From Desulfomonile tiedjei DSM 6799 (GTDB taxonomy: Bacteria; Desulfobacterota; Desulfomonilia; Desulfomonilales; Desulfomonilaceae): DNA of 64,000 nt. Position numbers and translations under genes: made by a program. Location of the stretch: the NCBI RefSeq assembly GCF_000266945.1, contig NC_018025.1, forward strand, positions 186,001 through 250,000, in the 5' to 3' direction. The notes beneath the pieces are model-generated. The model ran no database searches. It was given only the letters and a program-made list of their open reading frames with translations, and was not told the DNA's origin. Positions 8,726-17,567 of the stretch are shown piece by piece (positions within the stretch are counted from its first letter, which is position 1; each line of letters begins with the position of its first letter).

Positions 8726-9919
8726 TCAGTTACGTCGCATCAAATGCGTAACCGACTTGTCGAGACCGTCCAAAGTCAACTCAAACATGGGGAAAATATT
8801 GGCAATAATACCGATGGTCCTGGTCATGGGCCAGAGGCGGATCGGGGTCGGGTTCAACCATACTGCATGAGAAAATAACTTGGTCAGTAAATGCAGTCGG
8901 TCAATACTTGGCAATCCGCTCCGTTCTTCTATGTGAATGGAACCGTCTGTTGCCATAAGCTCGTACGGAGCCATGCTGGCATCGCCGATCACAATGAGTC
9001 TCGTCTCAGGGTCCCACGAAGTAAATGCTTCTACTTTTTGGGGTTTATACCTTCTGGGAGCATCTTCCCAGACAAAATCATAAATGGTGTTATGAAAAAA
9101 GAATGTCTTCAGATCCTTAAACTGAGCTCGCGCGTAGTTGAACAACGTCTGGACCACCTCGATATACGGGTCCATAGACCAGCCGCCGTTATCGATCATG
9201 AGGATCACTTTCAATCGGTCCCGAAGGCTCCGATCAAAGATAATCTCGATTTCTCCCGCATTCCTGGTGGTGGCCCGAATAGTCTCGTCGACGTTCACCT
9301 CGTCTTTCGGACCCACAGGAATCATTCTTCGGAGTCTCTTAAGAGCCTCTCCCATCTGGGCTTCCGTGAGCGGTCCTTCCAGTGAATAATCCTTGTATCT
9401 TCTATCGAGTGCCACTTTAATGGCAGAGCGGCCCATGGATCTCCCGCCCACTCGCATTCCACCCGGGTGAAAACCCGAGTGCCCCACCGGGGAAGTTCCG
9501 CCGGTTCCTATCCAGCGGCTTCCACCATGATGAGCCTCGGTTTGTTCTTTTAGCCGGTCCAGGAAGTACTGAATGAGCTCTTCAGGAGACAGGGACTGCA
9601 ACTGATCTTTGCTTAGTCCCAGCGCTTCGGCAAGGGCATCGGGATTCTTGAGCCATTCGTCAAGGAGTTCTCGGGCTGCCGCGTCGAGATCCACGCCGCG
9701 AAAATCGGGCAGTTCCGCACCATTGAAGTAATGAGCAAATACCTTGTCATAAATATCGAAATATCGCTCGCTCTTTACCAGAATCGTCCGGGCTGCCGTG
9801 TAGAAATCGTTCAGAGAGTTGACAAGCCCGCTCTTAAGGGCTTTTTGAAGCCGGAGAAACGATGTGGGAGATACCGGTATCCCTGAATCTTTCAGAAGAA
9901 AAAAGAAGTTTACAAACAT
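8726..9919 (-). CDS. CoxE-like von Willebrand factor A domain protein
   Basis: A 397-residue VWA protein of the CoxE type. The VWA part starts near LKVILMIDNGGWSM (about 237-250), a diverged MIDAS site, as DxSxS is replaced. The front third is helical, and a Gly/His-rich linker (HHGGSRWIGTGGT, about 150-162) follows. Such proteins work with MoxR-type AAA+ ATPases as chaperones for metal insertion or enzyme activation. The partner ATPase is immediately upstream (15 bp). The client enzyme is not obvious; the family name comes from CO dehydrogenase clusters and no cox genes are here. Confidence 0.85.
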   Translation of the reverse strand: MFVNFFFLLKDSGIPVSPTSFLRLQKALKSGLVNSLNDFYTAARTILVKSERYFDIYDKVFAHYFNGAELPDFRGVDLDAAARELLDEWLKNPDALAEALGLSKDQLQSLSPEELIQYFLDRLKEQTEAHHGGSRWIGTGGTSPVGHSGFHPGGMRVGGRSMGRSAIKVALDRRYKDYSLEGPLTEAQMGEALKRLRRMIPVGPKDEVNVDETIRATTRNAGEIEIIFDRSLRDRLKVILMIDNGGWSMDPYIEVVQTLFNYARAQFKDLKTFFFHNTIYDFVWEDAPRRYKPQKVEAFTSWDPETRLIVIGDASMAPYELMATDGSIHIEERSGLPSIDRLHLLTKLFSHAVWLNPTPIRLWPMTRTIGIIANIFPMFELTLDGLDKSVTHLMRRN

Positions 9920-9934
9920 ACGTCACCAATGCCT

Positions 9935-10786
9935 TCAGACGCGCAAACGGCGGCTCTGTTGGAGAGCCTGCTGATAATCCGAGCTTTTCTTGAACAGTAT
10001 ACCCAGGAACGGAATCTTTCCCAACAAGAGATCTTTGGGGCGGAAATCCTGATCTTGTCTCAGGGCTCTTATCCAATTCAGAAGCTCTCTGGTCGCGGGC
10101 TTTTTCTCTATCCCTTGGAATTCCCTGACCTTATAGAAGGTCTTTACGCACGCATCCATTAATTCACGGTCCACATCCGGAAAATGGACTTTGATGATGT
10201 CCCGCATCATGTCCGGCTCAGGGAAGGCGATATGATGGAAATTGCATCTTCCGAGAAACGGGTCTGAAAGGTCCTTTTTCGCGTTTGAGGTGATGATGAT
10301 GACAGGTCTATGCTTGGCACCGACGGTCTTATCGATTTCCATGATATCGAATTGCATCTGATCCAGCACATCGAGCATGTCATCCTGGAAATCAGTATCA
10401 GCCTTGTCGATCTCGTCTATGAGCAGAACGACTTTGACATCCGAAACGAAAGCCTGCCCTATTTTGCCCATACGAATGTACTCTTCTATGTTGCTGACGT
10501 TTCGAGTGCTGTCTCCAAAGCGGCTGTCATTCAATCTGGTGAGGGTGTCATACTGGTAGAGGGCATCGACCAGCTTGAGGCTGGATTTCACGTTCAGAAT
10601 CAACAAGGGCATTCTGAGCGTTTCTGCGATGGCATGGGCAAGCATGGTCTTTCCTGTGCCGGGCTCACCTTTCAAAAGCAATGGCAATTCAAGCGCCATG
10701 GATATGTTGACAATTTTCGCGAGTTCATCATCCAGAACGTATTTGGACGCGCCGGTGAAGACGGTTTGGTTTGAATCATCGTGCAT
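9935..10786 (-). CDS. MoxR/CoxD-type AAA+ ATPase
   Basis: A MoxR-family AAA+ ATPase, 283 residues from the chosen start. Walker A is GEPGTGKT (about 39-46), Walker B is VVLLIDEIDKA (about 118-128), and the sensor 1 region reads IIITSNAKKDLS. It pairs with the VWA gene directly downstream, the standard MoxR-VWA arrangement for ATP-driven activation of a client protein. An in-frame TTG 78 bp upstream would add 26 residues, but the ATG at 10786 has AGGAG nine bases before it and fits the usual family start. Confidence 0.88.
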   Translation of the reverse strand: MHDDSNQTVFTGASKYVLDDELAKIVNISMALELPLLLKGEPGTGKTMLAHAIAETLRMPLLILNVKSSLKLVDALYQYDTLTRLNDSRFGDSTRNVSNIEEYIRMGKIGQAFVSDVKVVLLIDEIDKADTDFQDDMLDVLDQMQFDIMEIDKTVGAKHRPVIIITSNAKKDLSDPFLGRCNFHHIAFPEPDMMRDIIKVHFPDVDRELMDACVKTFYKVREFQGIEKKPATRELLNWIRALRQDQDFRPKDLLLGKIPFLGILFKKSSDYQQALQQSRRLRV

Positions 10787-11067
10787 AAAGCGAATCTCCT
10801 TTTTCCTTTCAGGCAACTCACGTGGGAATAGTTTTCTAAACATACTCTGCAGGTCGAGGGCCAATGCTCTAGGGTTCTCCTGATTGAATTCCTCAGAACT
10901 TTTTAACCACCCGGTTTATCGGAGTCAATGCCTTATACGATATCACAGTCGTGCTGCTTTGGTTCTCAGGAGAGCAAGATACGCGCCCTTTATAGCCTAT
11001 CAAGCTTACGAAACATTCAATTACTGCGATAAACCGATTTACCCGACTTCGGGGAAACTAAAATAGC
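10787..11067. other. intergenic region, no gene seen
   Basis: This AT-richer stretch precedes the secreted Cys-rich gene pair and follows the MoxR gene start. A possible TTG start of the MoxR gene at 10864 lies within it. I see no credible coding region or RNA gene. Confidence 0.4.
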
Positions 11068-11097
11068 TTGACAATATATTTTTAAGATTGCTAACCT
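11068..11097 (+). promoter_or_regulatory. candidate promoter of first Cys-rich secreted gene
   Basis: Consensus TTGACA (11068-11073) is followed 18 bp later by a weak TAACCT (11092-11097). The analogous second gene has the same arrangement. The implied leader is about 190 nt long. Consensus-based inference. Confidence 0.4.
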
Positions 11098-11286
11098 GCC
11101 CTCATTCATCGAGAGTGAAACCTTGATGCAAGAGGGCCGGCATGGGCCCTACAAAAAAAGATTGACAGCAGGGTTGATTTCTGTAATAAACTTTAAGCAC
11201 ATCCTGAGGAAACTATTTTTTTGGAGGCATCCAAATCTGGTATTTAAGCTTCCTTTGAAAAGGATTAGTGAAAGGAGGATGAGGGT

Positions 11287-11766
11287 ATGGTTAAGAGGAC
11301 TCTGGTTGTTCTCGGTATTTTTTCAATGTTGTTAATGGCGGCTGGGACATCGTCGGCCTTTTTGGGCTATGGTTTCCCTGACAATGGTTGCGGTGTGGCT
11401 TCCTGCCCTCCGTTGTATCTTCCGGTTGATTGCCCCCCCTATCCGGTAGCCAAAACCATCGTGAAAACTTGGCAATGCAAGATCGTCGGTCCTTGCCCTG
11501 CACCCGCTCCCATGGCGGCTGGCTGCGGTGACAAAGGAAATGGTTTTGCGGCTCCTGGGCTGATCACCTCCGTTGCCAACTTGCTGGGCATGCCTTTCGA
11601 CGTGCTGTTCAACCATTGCGACAGCGTCTATGGCTGCTTCAATACCAAGGGTCTGTTCCCGGGTGGTGGCCCCTGTGGTCCTTGCTACGGTCCCGTAACG
11701 GGCGCCATGGCAGCAGTGCCTATGGTTCTTGGCGCTCCCACAGTAATGTTTGGCGCTCTTTGGTAG
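11287..11766 (+). CDS. secreted Cys/Pro/Gly-rich protein, paralogue 1
   Basis: A 159-residue protein with a clear signal peptide (MVKRTLVVLGIF start, cleavage likely after SSA). The mature part is low in charge and rich in Pro, Gly and Cys (10 Cys, several as CPP, GPC, PCG, PCY), suggesting a disulfide-bonded surface or envelope protein. I do not recognise the family. The ribosome site AAAGGAGGATGAGGGT is identical to that of the next gene, which has a related signal peptide and composition. A terminator hairpin follows. Confidence 0.75.
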   Translation: MVKRTLVVLGIFSMLLMAAGTSSAFLGYGFPDNGCGVASCPPLYLPVDCPPYPVAKTIVKTWQCKIVGPCPAPAPMAAGCGDKGNGFAAPGLITSVANLLGMPFDVLFNHCDSVYGCFNTKGLFPGGGPCGPCYGPVTGAMAAVPMVLGAPTVMFGALW

Positions 11767-11803
11767 GCCTGAAGAATCCCGGCGAAACGAATACAAAAGG
11801 GAC

Positions 11804-11834
11804 CGGCTTCCTTCTGCTGTCCGGTCCTTTTCAT
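11804..11834 (+). terminator. rho-independent terminator-like hairpin
   Basis: AAAGGGACCGG and CCGGTCCTTTT pair around a loop just after the first Cys-rich gene, with a short T run on the 3' side. Good form for an intrinsic terminator. Confidence 0.7.
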
Positions 11835-11879
11835 AACCCCGGGACCGGCAATCGAGCGGAACGTCGATCTAAAAAAATC

Positions 11880-11908
11880 TTGACAACGAGCTGATTTTAA
11901 GCTAAAAA
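11880..11908 (+). promoter_or_regulatory. candidate promoter of second Cys-rich secreted gene
   Basis: TTGACA (11880-11885), a 17-bp spacer, then TAAAAA (11903-11908). The terminator between the two paralogues implies that each has its own promoter. Confidence 0.5.
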
Positions 11909-11994
11909 ACAGCAATAGCTTATCGAAGATAGAAGAGAATATACGGTTTTCCGGTTAACGACTGGAAGCTCTTGAATGAAAGGAGGATGAGGGT

Positions 11995-12390
11995 ATGGTA
12001 AAGAAATCCGCTGTAATTCTTGGAATCCTAGCGATTATGCTTGTGGGCGCAGGGATCTCCCAGGGTTACACCGTCAGCAAATGGCCCGTGCCTGGTATTC
12101 CAAATACAGTTTATTGTGGCGGAAGCCCCTGCCTGCCCGGCTTGGGTGCTGAAGACACTACGCTGAGAGGCCCGGTTGCCCCTGCTTGCGAACCCCCGCT
12201 TGTTCCTGGCGTAATACATGCTGCTCTTAGTGTTCCCTTCAGGGCATTAGGTCTCGTTGCATCACCTCTGTTAGCCGGACAATGCCCTGGCGAGCAGTGC
12301 TGCAAGGTGGAACTTGGTGAGGCCGCATATGTTACCGCAGCAGTTCCCTGCACGCCGGTTAACGCTTACGTTCCCCCCAGAGGCTGGTAA
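11995..12390 (+). CDS. secreted Cys/Pro-rich protein, paralogue 2
   Basis: A 131-residue protein with a signal peptide very like that of the preceding gene (MVKKSAVILGILAIML, cleavage likely near SQG). The mature part is Pro/Gly-rich with 7 Cys, including a CC pair (QCPGEQCCKVE). The ribosome site matches the first paralogue base for base. The pair looks like a tandem duplication that has diverged strongly outside the leader. Function unknown; an extracellular or envelope structural role is a guess from composition. Confidence 0.72.
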   Translation: MVKKSAVILGILAIMLVGAGISQGYTVSKWPVPGIPNTVYCGGSPCLPGLGAEDTTLRGPVAPACEPPLVPGVIHAALSVPFRALGLVASPLLAGQCPGEQCCKVELGEAAYVTAAVPCTPVNAYVPPRGW

Positions 12391-12407
12391 GCAGTCATCT
12401 GTATAAG

Positions 12408-12443
12408 ATGAAGAGGCTGGGCTTGAGCCCGGCCTTTTTATTT
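12408..12443 (+). terminator. rho-independent terminator
   Basis: AGGCTGGGC and GCCCGGCCT pair around TTGA and are followed by TTTTTATTTTT, just downstream of the second Cys-rich gene. Classic intrinsic terminator shape. Confidence 0.85.
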
Positions 12444-12746
12444 TTCGAAACTGGTACCCGCTAGAGCGCGGCGCGGTTTCAACTTCCTCTGGGAGCCAGC
12501 CCCAGGTCACTCGTCCTTGGCAAAATTAAACCTATCACTGGTGCTTCCCTACTATGACGGCACATTATGCCTCCAAGTTGACTCATGATGCCTTTCCGGC
12601 TCTGCAATAGAGCTGCTCCCTGAACCGGTTCACTTCAGATCATCAAGGAGATCGTCAGCCCTCCCAAGAGCGACAATTCACAGTGTCGGTTTTCCTCAAT
12701 TCGTACGGAGGCCTGCCGGTCTATAGTAAGTGCCAAAACTAATGTC

Positions 12747-13073
12747 TGATACCGATTCGCTTTTTCTTTTTATAATCTGGCAGGCTCGAGGTATCCTTCG
12801 CTCCGGACGACGCAAAGCCGTCTATAGCGGTTATCGAAAGTCTTGACGGAATCCAATGCCTGCAATGAGAAGAATCAGTAGCGCCGGCGTCCCTGCCGGC
12901 GAGAACTTATTGATTTGTTTGGTGAATTGTTCGCTGGCACGGAGGCCGGCGCTACCAATTGCTGGGAACTGCTCTTCACAATCCGTGATTACTTTCGAGA
13001 ATCGGTATAATCACTCCGCTCAGAATACCTCAGCCTGCGCTATCTTATATGCACAATTGCGAAATGGTATGAT
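12747..13073. repeat. TAATACC family-1 element split by a nested insertion
   Basis: The left half (12747-12824) and right half (13008-13073) together match the family-1 element found at seven other sites. They are separated by a 183-bp insert (12825-13007). The insert has imperfect inverted ends (TAGCGGTTATCGAAAGT and the complement of ACTTTCGAGAATCGGTA, 14 of 17 matching) and is flanked by TA on both sides, as expected for insertion at a TA site. It carries a GCCGGC-type palindrome (12889-12957). Confidence 0.8.
12825..13007. mobile_element. 183-bp nested MITE-like insertion with TA target duplication
   Basis: It interrupts the family-1 repeat precisely at the TA of its GCCGTCTAATCAC core, which continues intact on the other side. 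Its own ends are 17-bp imperfect inverted repeats. No coding capacity. TA duplication is typical of IS630/Tc1-mariner-type transposition; this is an inference, as no transposase is in the window. Confidence 0.7.
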
Positions 13074-13179
13074 TCAGAAAAAAGAGTATTGGTGGGTGCC
13101 GGCCTCCGTGCCGGCACATCTTCAATATTCATCAATGATATCGCTGTGATTGGACGGCAGAGAGAAAATGTCTCAAAAT

Positions 13180-13365
13180 TCTCGTATGCACAAAAATCGT
13201 GCCACGATTCATCATCCTTGTAGGGGCAGGTCTCGTGCCTGCCCTCCCGTAGTGACCGGCACGGAGGCCGGTCACTACGGGGCACCCATGAGGAGCGCCC
13301 CTACAATCAGGCCGTGAAGATGATGAGAATTTCGTACCACGATCTGGGATAAATTTCGTGTTGAA
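13180..13365. repeat. nested large palindrome
   Basis: The core is a perfect 15-bp inverted repeat (13246-13260 / 13267-13281, CCCGTAGTGACCGGC). It is enclosed by TGTAGGGGC (13219-13227) and GCCCCTACA (13297-13305), itself inside longer imperfect arms sharing ATCGTG and CATCATC segments out to about 13190 and 13345. No gene. It looks like palindromic elements inserted into one another. Confidence 0.75.
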
Positions 13366-13739
13366 ACAATCTTGAGGCGGCGGTCCCTACCAATATTCCG
13401 TAATTCACACGTCGGGATAAACGACAGGATCTTTGTCACTGCCTATTAGTGGATTGCCAGGTTGAGGCGCTCCGGCTGGATCACCAAACAGGCATGTAGA
13501 AGAATCACCACCATCGGGCGAGGAATTTGTTCGATTCCTGCAGAGAAGCCCAAAAGCGCGGCGCGTGGTGCCGCGGTGCTGCTCATGTGCAGAGAATGAC
13601 CGACTGTTCCGTTGTCGGCTCAGCCCTGAATCGAAGCTGCTTTCATTTTCTCATGGTAATGAGAGCGCCTGTAGCAGAGATGCCTTTATAGGAATTACCG
13701 AGAAATTCTGACGTCTATCCCATGCTCCAGTACAAGATA

Positions 13740-13832
13740 CTAGTGGGGACCGGCGTCCCTGCTGGCCCATTCTATCGATATCATTGATCATATTGAAGAT
13801 GTGCCGGCACGGAGGCACGGCACCCACCAATA
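13740..13832. repeat. GCCGGC hairpin element, intact copy
   Basis: Ends GTGGGGACCGGCGTCCCTG and GGCACGGAGGCACGGCACCC pair across a 40-bp AT-rich middle. Copies or fragments of the same unit occur near 12889, 13092, 19928/20117, 27681, 39893 and 44431. The rest of 12444-13928 contains no supportable gene. Confidence 0.7.
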
Positions 13833-13928
13833 TTTCTATCTTCAATCGGACACTAATTTTGGCAATTGTCATGGTACGAAATGCTGGTGACCGGTGAAAC
13901 AGTGAGGCAAGAGATCCAAATTATGCCC

Positions 13929-15092
13929 CTAAGCTTCGGAGTTAGGAGCAAATGACAGCCCCTTGGCGAGATTCAAATTGACCTCCTCAAGGTAAGCTCC
14001 TGTGAGATTCGTCCCTATGAGGATAGTTTCAAAGACGTGAGCTCCGGAGAGGTTGGCTCCGAATAGATTAGCGTACGACAGATTTGTCTCCGACAGATTT
14101 GCACCTTGCAGGAAAGACCAGGCAGCGTTAGCCATACTGAGATTCGCGTCTGAAAGATTTGTTCCGGCAAGGTTCGCCTTGAACAGGATCGCTGCGAACA
14201 AGTCTGCCGAAAGCAACTCTGCTCCGGATAGTTGTGCGCCGGTCAGATCGGCTCTTATAAGGATGGTCCTGCTGAGATCCGCCGCGGACAGCCGGGCTCC
14301 GGAGAATCTTCCTCTGGAGAGGTCCAAACCACGTAGGTCCGCCTCCGATAAATCCATTTCCTGGGAAATTGCTCGTTCCAACAGGTCGGCCATGGAACGG
14401 GCATGACCTTCGTGAATGACATTTCCGGAAAAACGATTCCTGATCTGAAAGGGTCTAAGCGGCCGAGAGAGTAATCGATCCAAATCTCTCCTAGTTACAA
14501 GGTTTTCTTCTATTATTTTGGCAAAGAGCTGATCCATCTCTTGGTTCGTCAGGCTGTATTTTTGTTTCAGAATGGCCCTGTCTGCTCCTAGTTCCAATTC
14601 TGCCACGATCTCGATCAAATCCAGAGTAATGGTCTCCGCTCCCGGCAGTTTGAAATTCTCGCGGGTGGCCATTGAATTCAACTCCGGCAAACGTCGATCC
14701 CATTCCTGTTGGGACACCAGGCCCAGGCCTAACAGCTTTGTGAAGAGGCTCTGTAGACCCTTTGGAGACAGTTGATACTTCCGCATGAGCTCAGTATTGG
14801 TCGCCCCCGATCGAACAAGATTCAAAACTTCAGCCCCATCGACAATTCTTTTCTTTGCTGTGCTGACTGGAGAAACTTGACGACCGATCTGGAAGGAGTC
14901 CCCCTGTTCTCCGCAGATTCTGTTTTCAACATCTGCAGCTTGAATGTGACCGAATGCAAGAAGCCGCCCTACCATGATACGTAACTCGGCTGCTGAAAGA
15001 TTGTATTTGGACATAAGGTCGCTATCGGTCATTCCGGACCGAATGTCTGCAGCCGCTTGGAGCGGATTAATTCTTACAATTCTGGCGGGCAC
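13929..15092 (-). CDS. pentapeptide-repeat protein with tandem helix-turn-helix-like repeats
   Basis: A 387-residue protein. The C-terminal part (about 240-375) is a run of A(D/N)Lxx pentapeptide repeats, which form a right-handed beta-helix. The N-terminal part holds three copies of a roughly 45-residue unit: LMSKYNLSAAELRIMVGRLL, LMRKYQLSPKGLQSLFTKLL and LKQKYSLTNQEMDQLFAKII, each followed by a short G-hydrophobic-acidic tail. The same unit occurs twice in the PilZ protein at 40974. The unit looks like a small winged-helix or protein-binding module; its function is unknown. The start used gives MPARIVRINPLQ; the upstream ribosome site is weak. Confidence 0.85.
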   Translation of the reverse strand: MPARIVRINPLQAAADIRSGMTDSDLMSKYNLSAAELRIMVGRLLAFGHIQAADVENRICGEQGDSFQIGRQVSPVSTAKKRIVDGAEVLNLVRSGATNTELMRKYQLSPKGLQSLFTKLLGLGLVSQQEWDRRLPELNSMATRENFKLPGAETITLDLIEIVAELELGADRAILKQKYSLTNQEMDQLFAKIIEENLVTRRDLDRLLSRPLRPFQIRNRFSGNVIHEGHARSMADLLERAISQEMDLSEADLRGLDLSRGRFSGARLSAADLSRTILIRADLTGAQLSGAELLSADLFAAILFKANLAGTNLSDANLSMANAAWSFLQGANLSETNLSYANLFGANLSGAHVFETILIGTNLTGAYLEEVNLNLAKGLSFAPNSEA

Positions 15093-15287
15093 GGCTCACC
15101 TCTGATAAGTGTAACCGAACAAGTGTGTCACTATAGCATGATCGATTTTCTGTGTGAATCGTATTTGCACTTTTGCAGAAGCAGACCATTCTCAGCAAGA
15201 CTTCTGTTGAATTGAGCCAATAATTTAGGTATCTTTTATTCCATCTTACGCACGCGGCTTCAACCTTTTCACACAGGTTCAACCCTC

Positions 15288-17567
15288 ATGCCGGTACTCC
15301 GAGCCAAAAACGTCCAAAGAACAATCGTATACTCGTCCGCACTCGGTATTTTTGTTGTCGGCCTCATTGTAGCCCTGGTGAGTATCTATCCTCTATATCT
15401 CGATTTCAAAAGTGAAGAAGAGTTAAACCTGACGCTTGCGTTGAACACAAAGACGCTTGCCATCGAAGAATGTCTCGCCCGGGCGAAAGATGTTGCACTT
15501 CAGATATCCTCCAGATCGGTAGCGCGGCAGATGCTGGAAGCCTATTATGGAGGATCGATGACCTTAGAGGCCGTTTCCGATTTCACACGGGAGGTATTGT
15601 CTGATGCGATCTCGTTTTCTCACGAAGTGTGGGGAATCACACGTCTGGACAAGGATGGGAAAATAGTCGCGCAAATCGGCATTGAGCTTCCCAAAGAATT
15701 CTGGCCGCCTCTGAGCGCTACAACCCAGTCACCTACGCTTCACGGGCCCGCAGTACTCGGAATCAACTCCTATCTCGTAGTCTCAAGTCCGATTTTGGAT
15801 CGGCAATCGCAACGCCTTGGAACTGATATCCTTGCTTTCAGATTATTCCATCTCGCACGTATCGTGGAAGATTACATAGGTCTTGGAAAAACCGGCGAGA
15901 CAGTCATAGGAGTCGATCGACCCGATGGCGTGGAACTGGTGTTTCCGTTGCGAAGGGACAAAGGAGCAATCGGCGGAACCATCAGCAAAGATTCGGATAT
16001 GGGCAGGGCCCTGTCCAATGCTATCCAGCGGCGTTCCGGTGTCATGATACCCAGAGACGGGAACGATGTGATCGCGTATGGACCTATTCGCGACATAAAC
16101 TGGGGTGTCGTTGTCTCTATGGACCAGGACGAACTCTATGCTCCTGTAACACGGCGAATCTGGGCTACCTCCAAGATTATTGTGGCGCTCATACTTTTGG
16201 GCACACTTGCCATGGTCCTTCTCGTGCGACCTCTCACAGGAAAACTGATCATCCATACAGACGAATTAGCGCGTGAGATCCAGGAAAAAACGGAATCCCT
16301 GAAACGTGAGTTGGAAGGCCGAAAGCGAATGGAAAAGTGGCTTATCGATTCAGAGCGACGATACCGTGTGCTTCTTGAAGAGGTGCCGGATATCATCTTC
16401 ATACTGGACCGGGAAGGTCGTTTTTCGTACGTGAATACTCAGGTAGAAAAATTCTTGGATTATCCGGTATTTCAGATCCTGGAAACTCCGCTTATCGACT
16501 ATGTGGTTCCTCATGACCGCCCCTTAGTGGAGACTTTGTTGCAGACCGGAATGGACCAGATTTGGGATGAAGAAGTGGAAATGATGGCCGCAGGCATGGT
16601 ACAGAAGTTTGCCAGAATCAGGTGCAAAGTGTCTCTCGTTGAAGATCACGGTCCGGTGAGATACGAGGGAGTTATGCGTGATATCACGCGGCGGAAAGGC
16701 CTGGAAGAGGAACTCCGGGCATCCAGAGAGGAACTGCTGGAGAAGATAAAAATTATCGATGACTTGTACGAGCATATTGTCCAGCAGGGGAAATCCAAAG
16801 CTATAGCCGATCACACGGCTGAAGTCGCACATGAACTCCGGCAACCACTGGCAATCATCGGAGGATTCGCGAGAAGACTCTCAAAGCACTTTGAATCGTG
16901 TCTGCCCCAGGATGGCGGACAACGAAGATCATGTGAGATGATAATTTCTGAAATTCAGAGGCTTGAGGGAATTCTTACCAGCCTCATCAACTTCACTCGC
17001 CATGAACGAATCCGACTCGAAAAGGTCGATCCCACAGAAATAATTGAAAGAGTTCTCAGAGTGTATGACGATAGAATGCGTGAGCGTCAGATCAAACTCA
17101 TTACCAGCTTTGGAAAAGAACTGGCGGAAGTGATGCTCGACCCAAACCGTTTTGAACAGGTCGTCAGAAATCTCATTTCCAATGCGATAGAAGCCTCTGC
17201 TCCCGGAGAAGCGATATGCATCGAAACGGGAGCGTACGTTCTGAGCGGGAAAGCACAGGAAACAGGAGGGCTGGCAGTGGAGTCCTATTTCGAGATGAAA
17301 GTCAAGAACTGGGGAAAGGTCATCCCACCTGACGAGCTGAGCAAGATTTTCAGCCCTTTCTATACGACAAAGAATTACGGCACAGGAATCGGTCTGACAC
17401 TCTGCAAAAAGATAATTGAAGACCACAACGGGTCCATCTCGGTGAGATCGGACAACGAGGGAACAGTGTTCACCATTTGGCTTCCGCTGGAGCACACTGC
17501 ACGGTTACCGGCCAAGGCCACAGATCGCGAAATTGCGGTTCGACCCGAAGATCTCGTCAAGGAGTGA
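15288..17567 (+). CDS. sensor histidine kinase (Cache-like sensor, PAS)
   Basis: A 759-residue membrane histidine kinase. TM1 is at about 13-35, an extracytoplasmic double-Cache-like sensor at about 36-295, TM2 at about 297-315, a short coiled segment, PAS at about 350-475 and HisKA with the phospho-acceptor His in AHELRQPLAIIGG (about 514). The HATPase has an N-box NLISNAIEAS and late G-boxes (YGTGIGLTL). It closely resembles the kinase at 52971 from PAS to C-terminus, so they are paralogues with different inputs. No response regulator is adjacent. Its stop overlaps that of the convergent HDAC-family gene by 11 bp. Confidence 0.92.
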   Translation: MPVLRAKNVQRTIVYSSALGIFVVGLIVALVSIYPLYLDFKSEEELNLTLALNTKTLAIEECLARAKDVALQISSRSVARQMLEAYYGGSMTLEAVSDFTREVLSDAISFSHEVWGITRLDKDGKIVAQIGIELPKEFWPPLSATTQSPTLHGPAVLGINSYLVVSSPILDRQSQRLGTDILAFRLFHLARIVEDYIGLGKTGETVIGVDRPDGVELVFPLRRDKGAIGGTISKDSDMGRALSNAIQRRSGVMIPRDGNDVIAYGPIRDINWGVVVSMDQDELYAPVTRRIWATSKIIVALILLGTLAMVLLVRPLTGKLIIHTDELAREIQEKTESLKRELEGRKRMEKWLIDSERRYRVLLEEVPDIIFILDREGRFSYVNTQVEKFLDYPVFQILETPLIDYVVPHDRPLVETLLQTGMDQIWDEEVEMMAAGMVQKFARIRCKVSLVEDHGPVRYEGVMRDITRRKGLEEELRASREELLEKIKIIDDLYEHIVQQGKSKAIADHTAEVAHELRQPLAIIGGFARRLSKHFESCLPQDGGQRRSCEMIISEIQRLEGILTSLINFTRHERIRLEKVDPTEIIERVLRVYDDRMRERQIKLITSFGKELAEVMLDPNRFEQVVRNLISNAIEASAPGEAICIETGAYVLSGKAQETGGLAVESYFEMKVKNWGKVIPPDELSKIFSPFYTTKNYGTGIGLTLCKKIIEDHNGSISVRSDNEGTVFTIWLPLEHTARLPAKATDREIAVRPEDLVKE

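Noticed and set aside
13219-13305. Possible CRISPR-like repeats in the 12.7-13.9 kb repeat field
   Set aside because: The repeats are palindromic, differ in type and are not regularly spaced; no cas genes.
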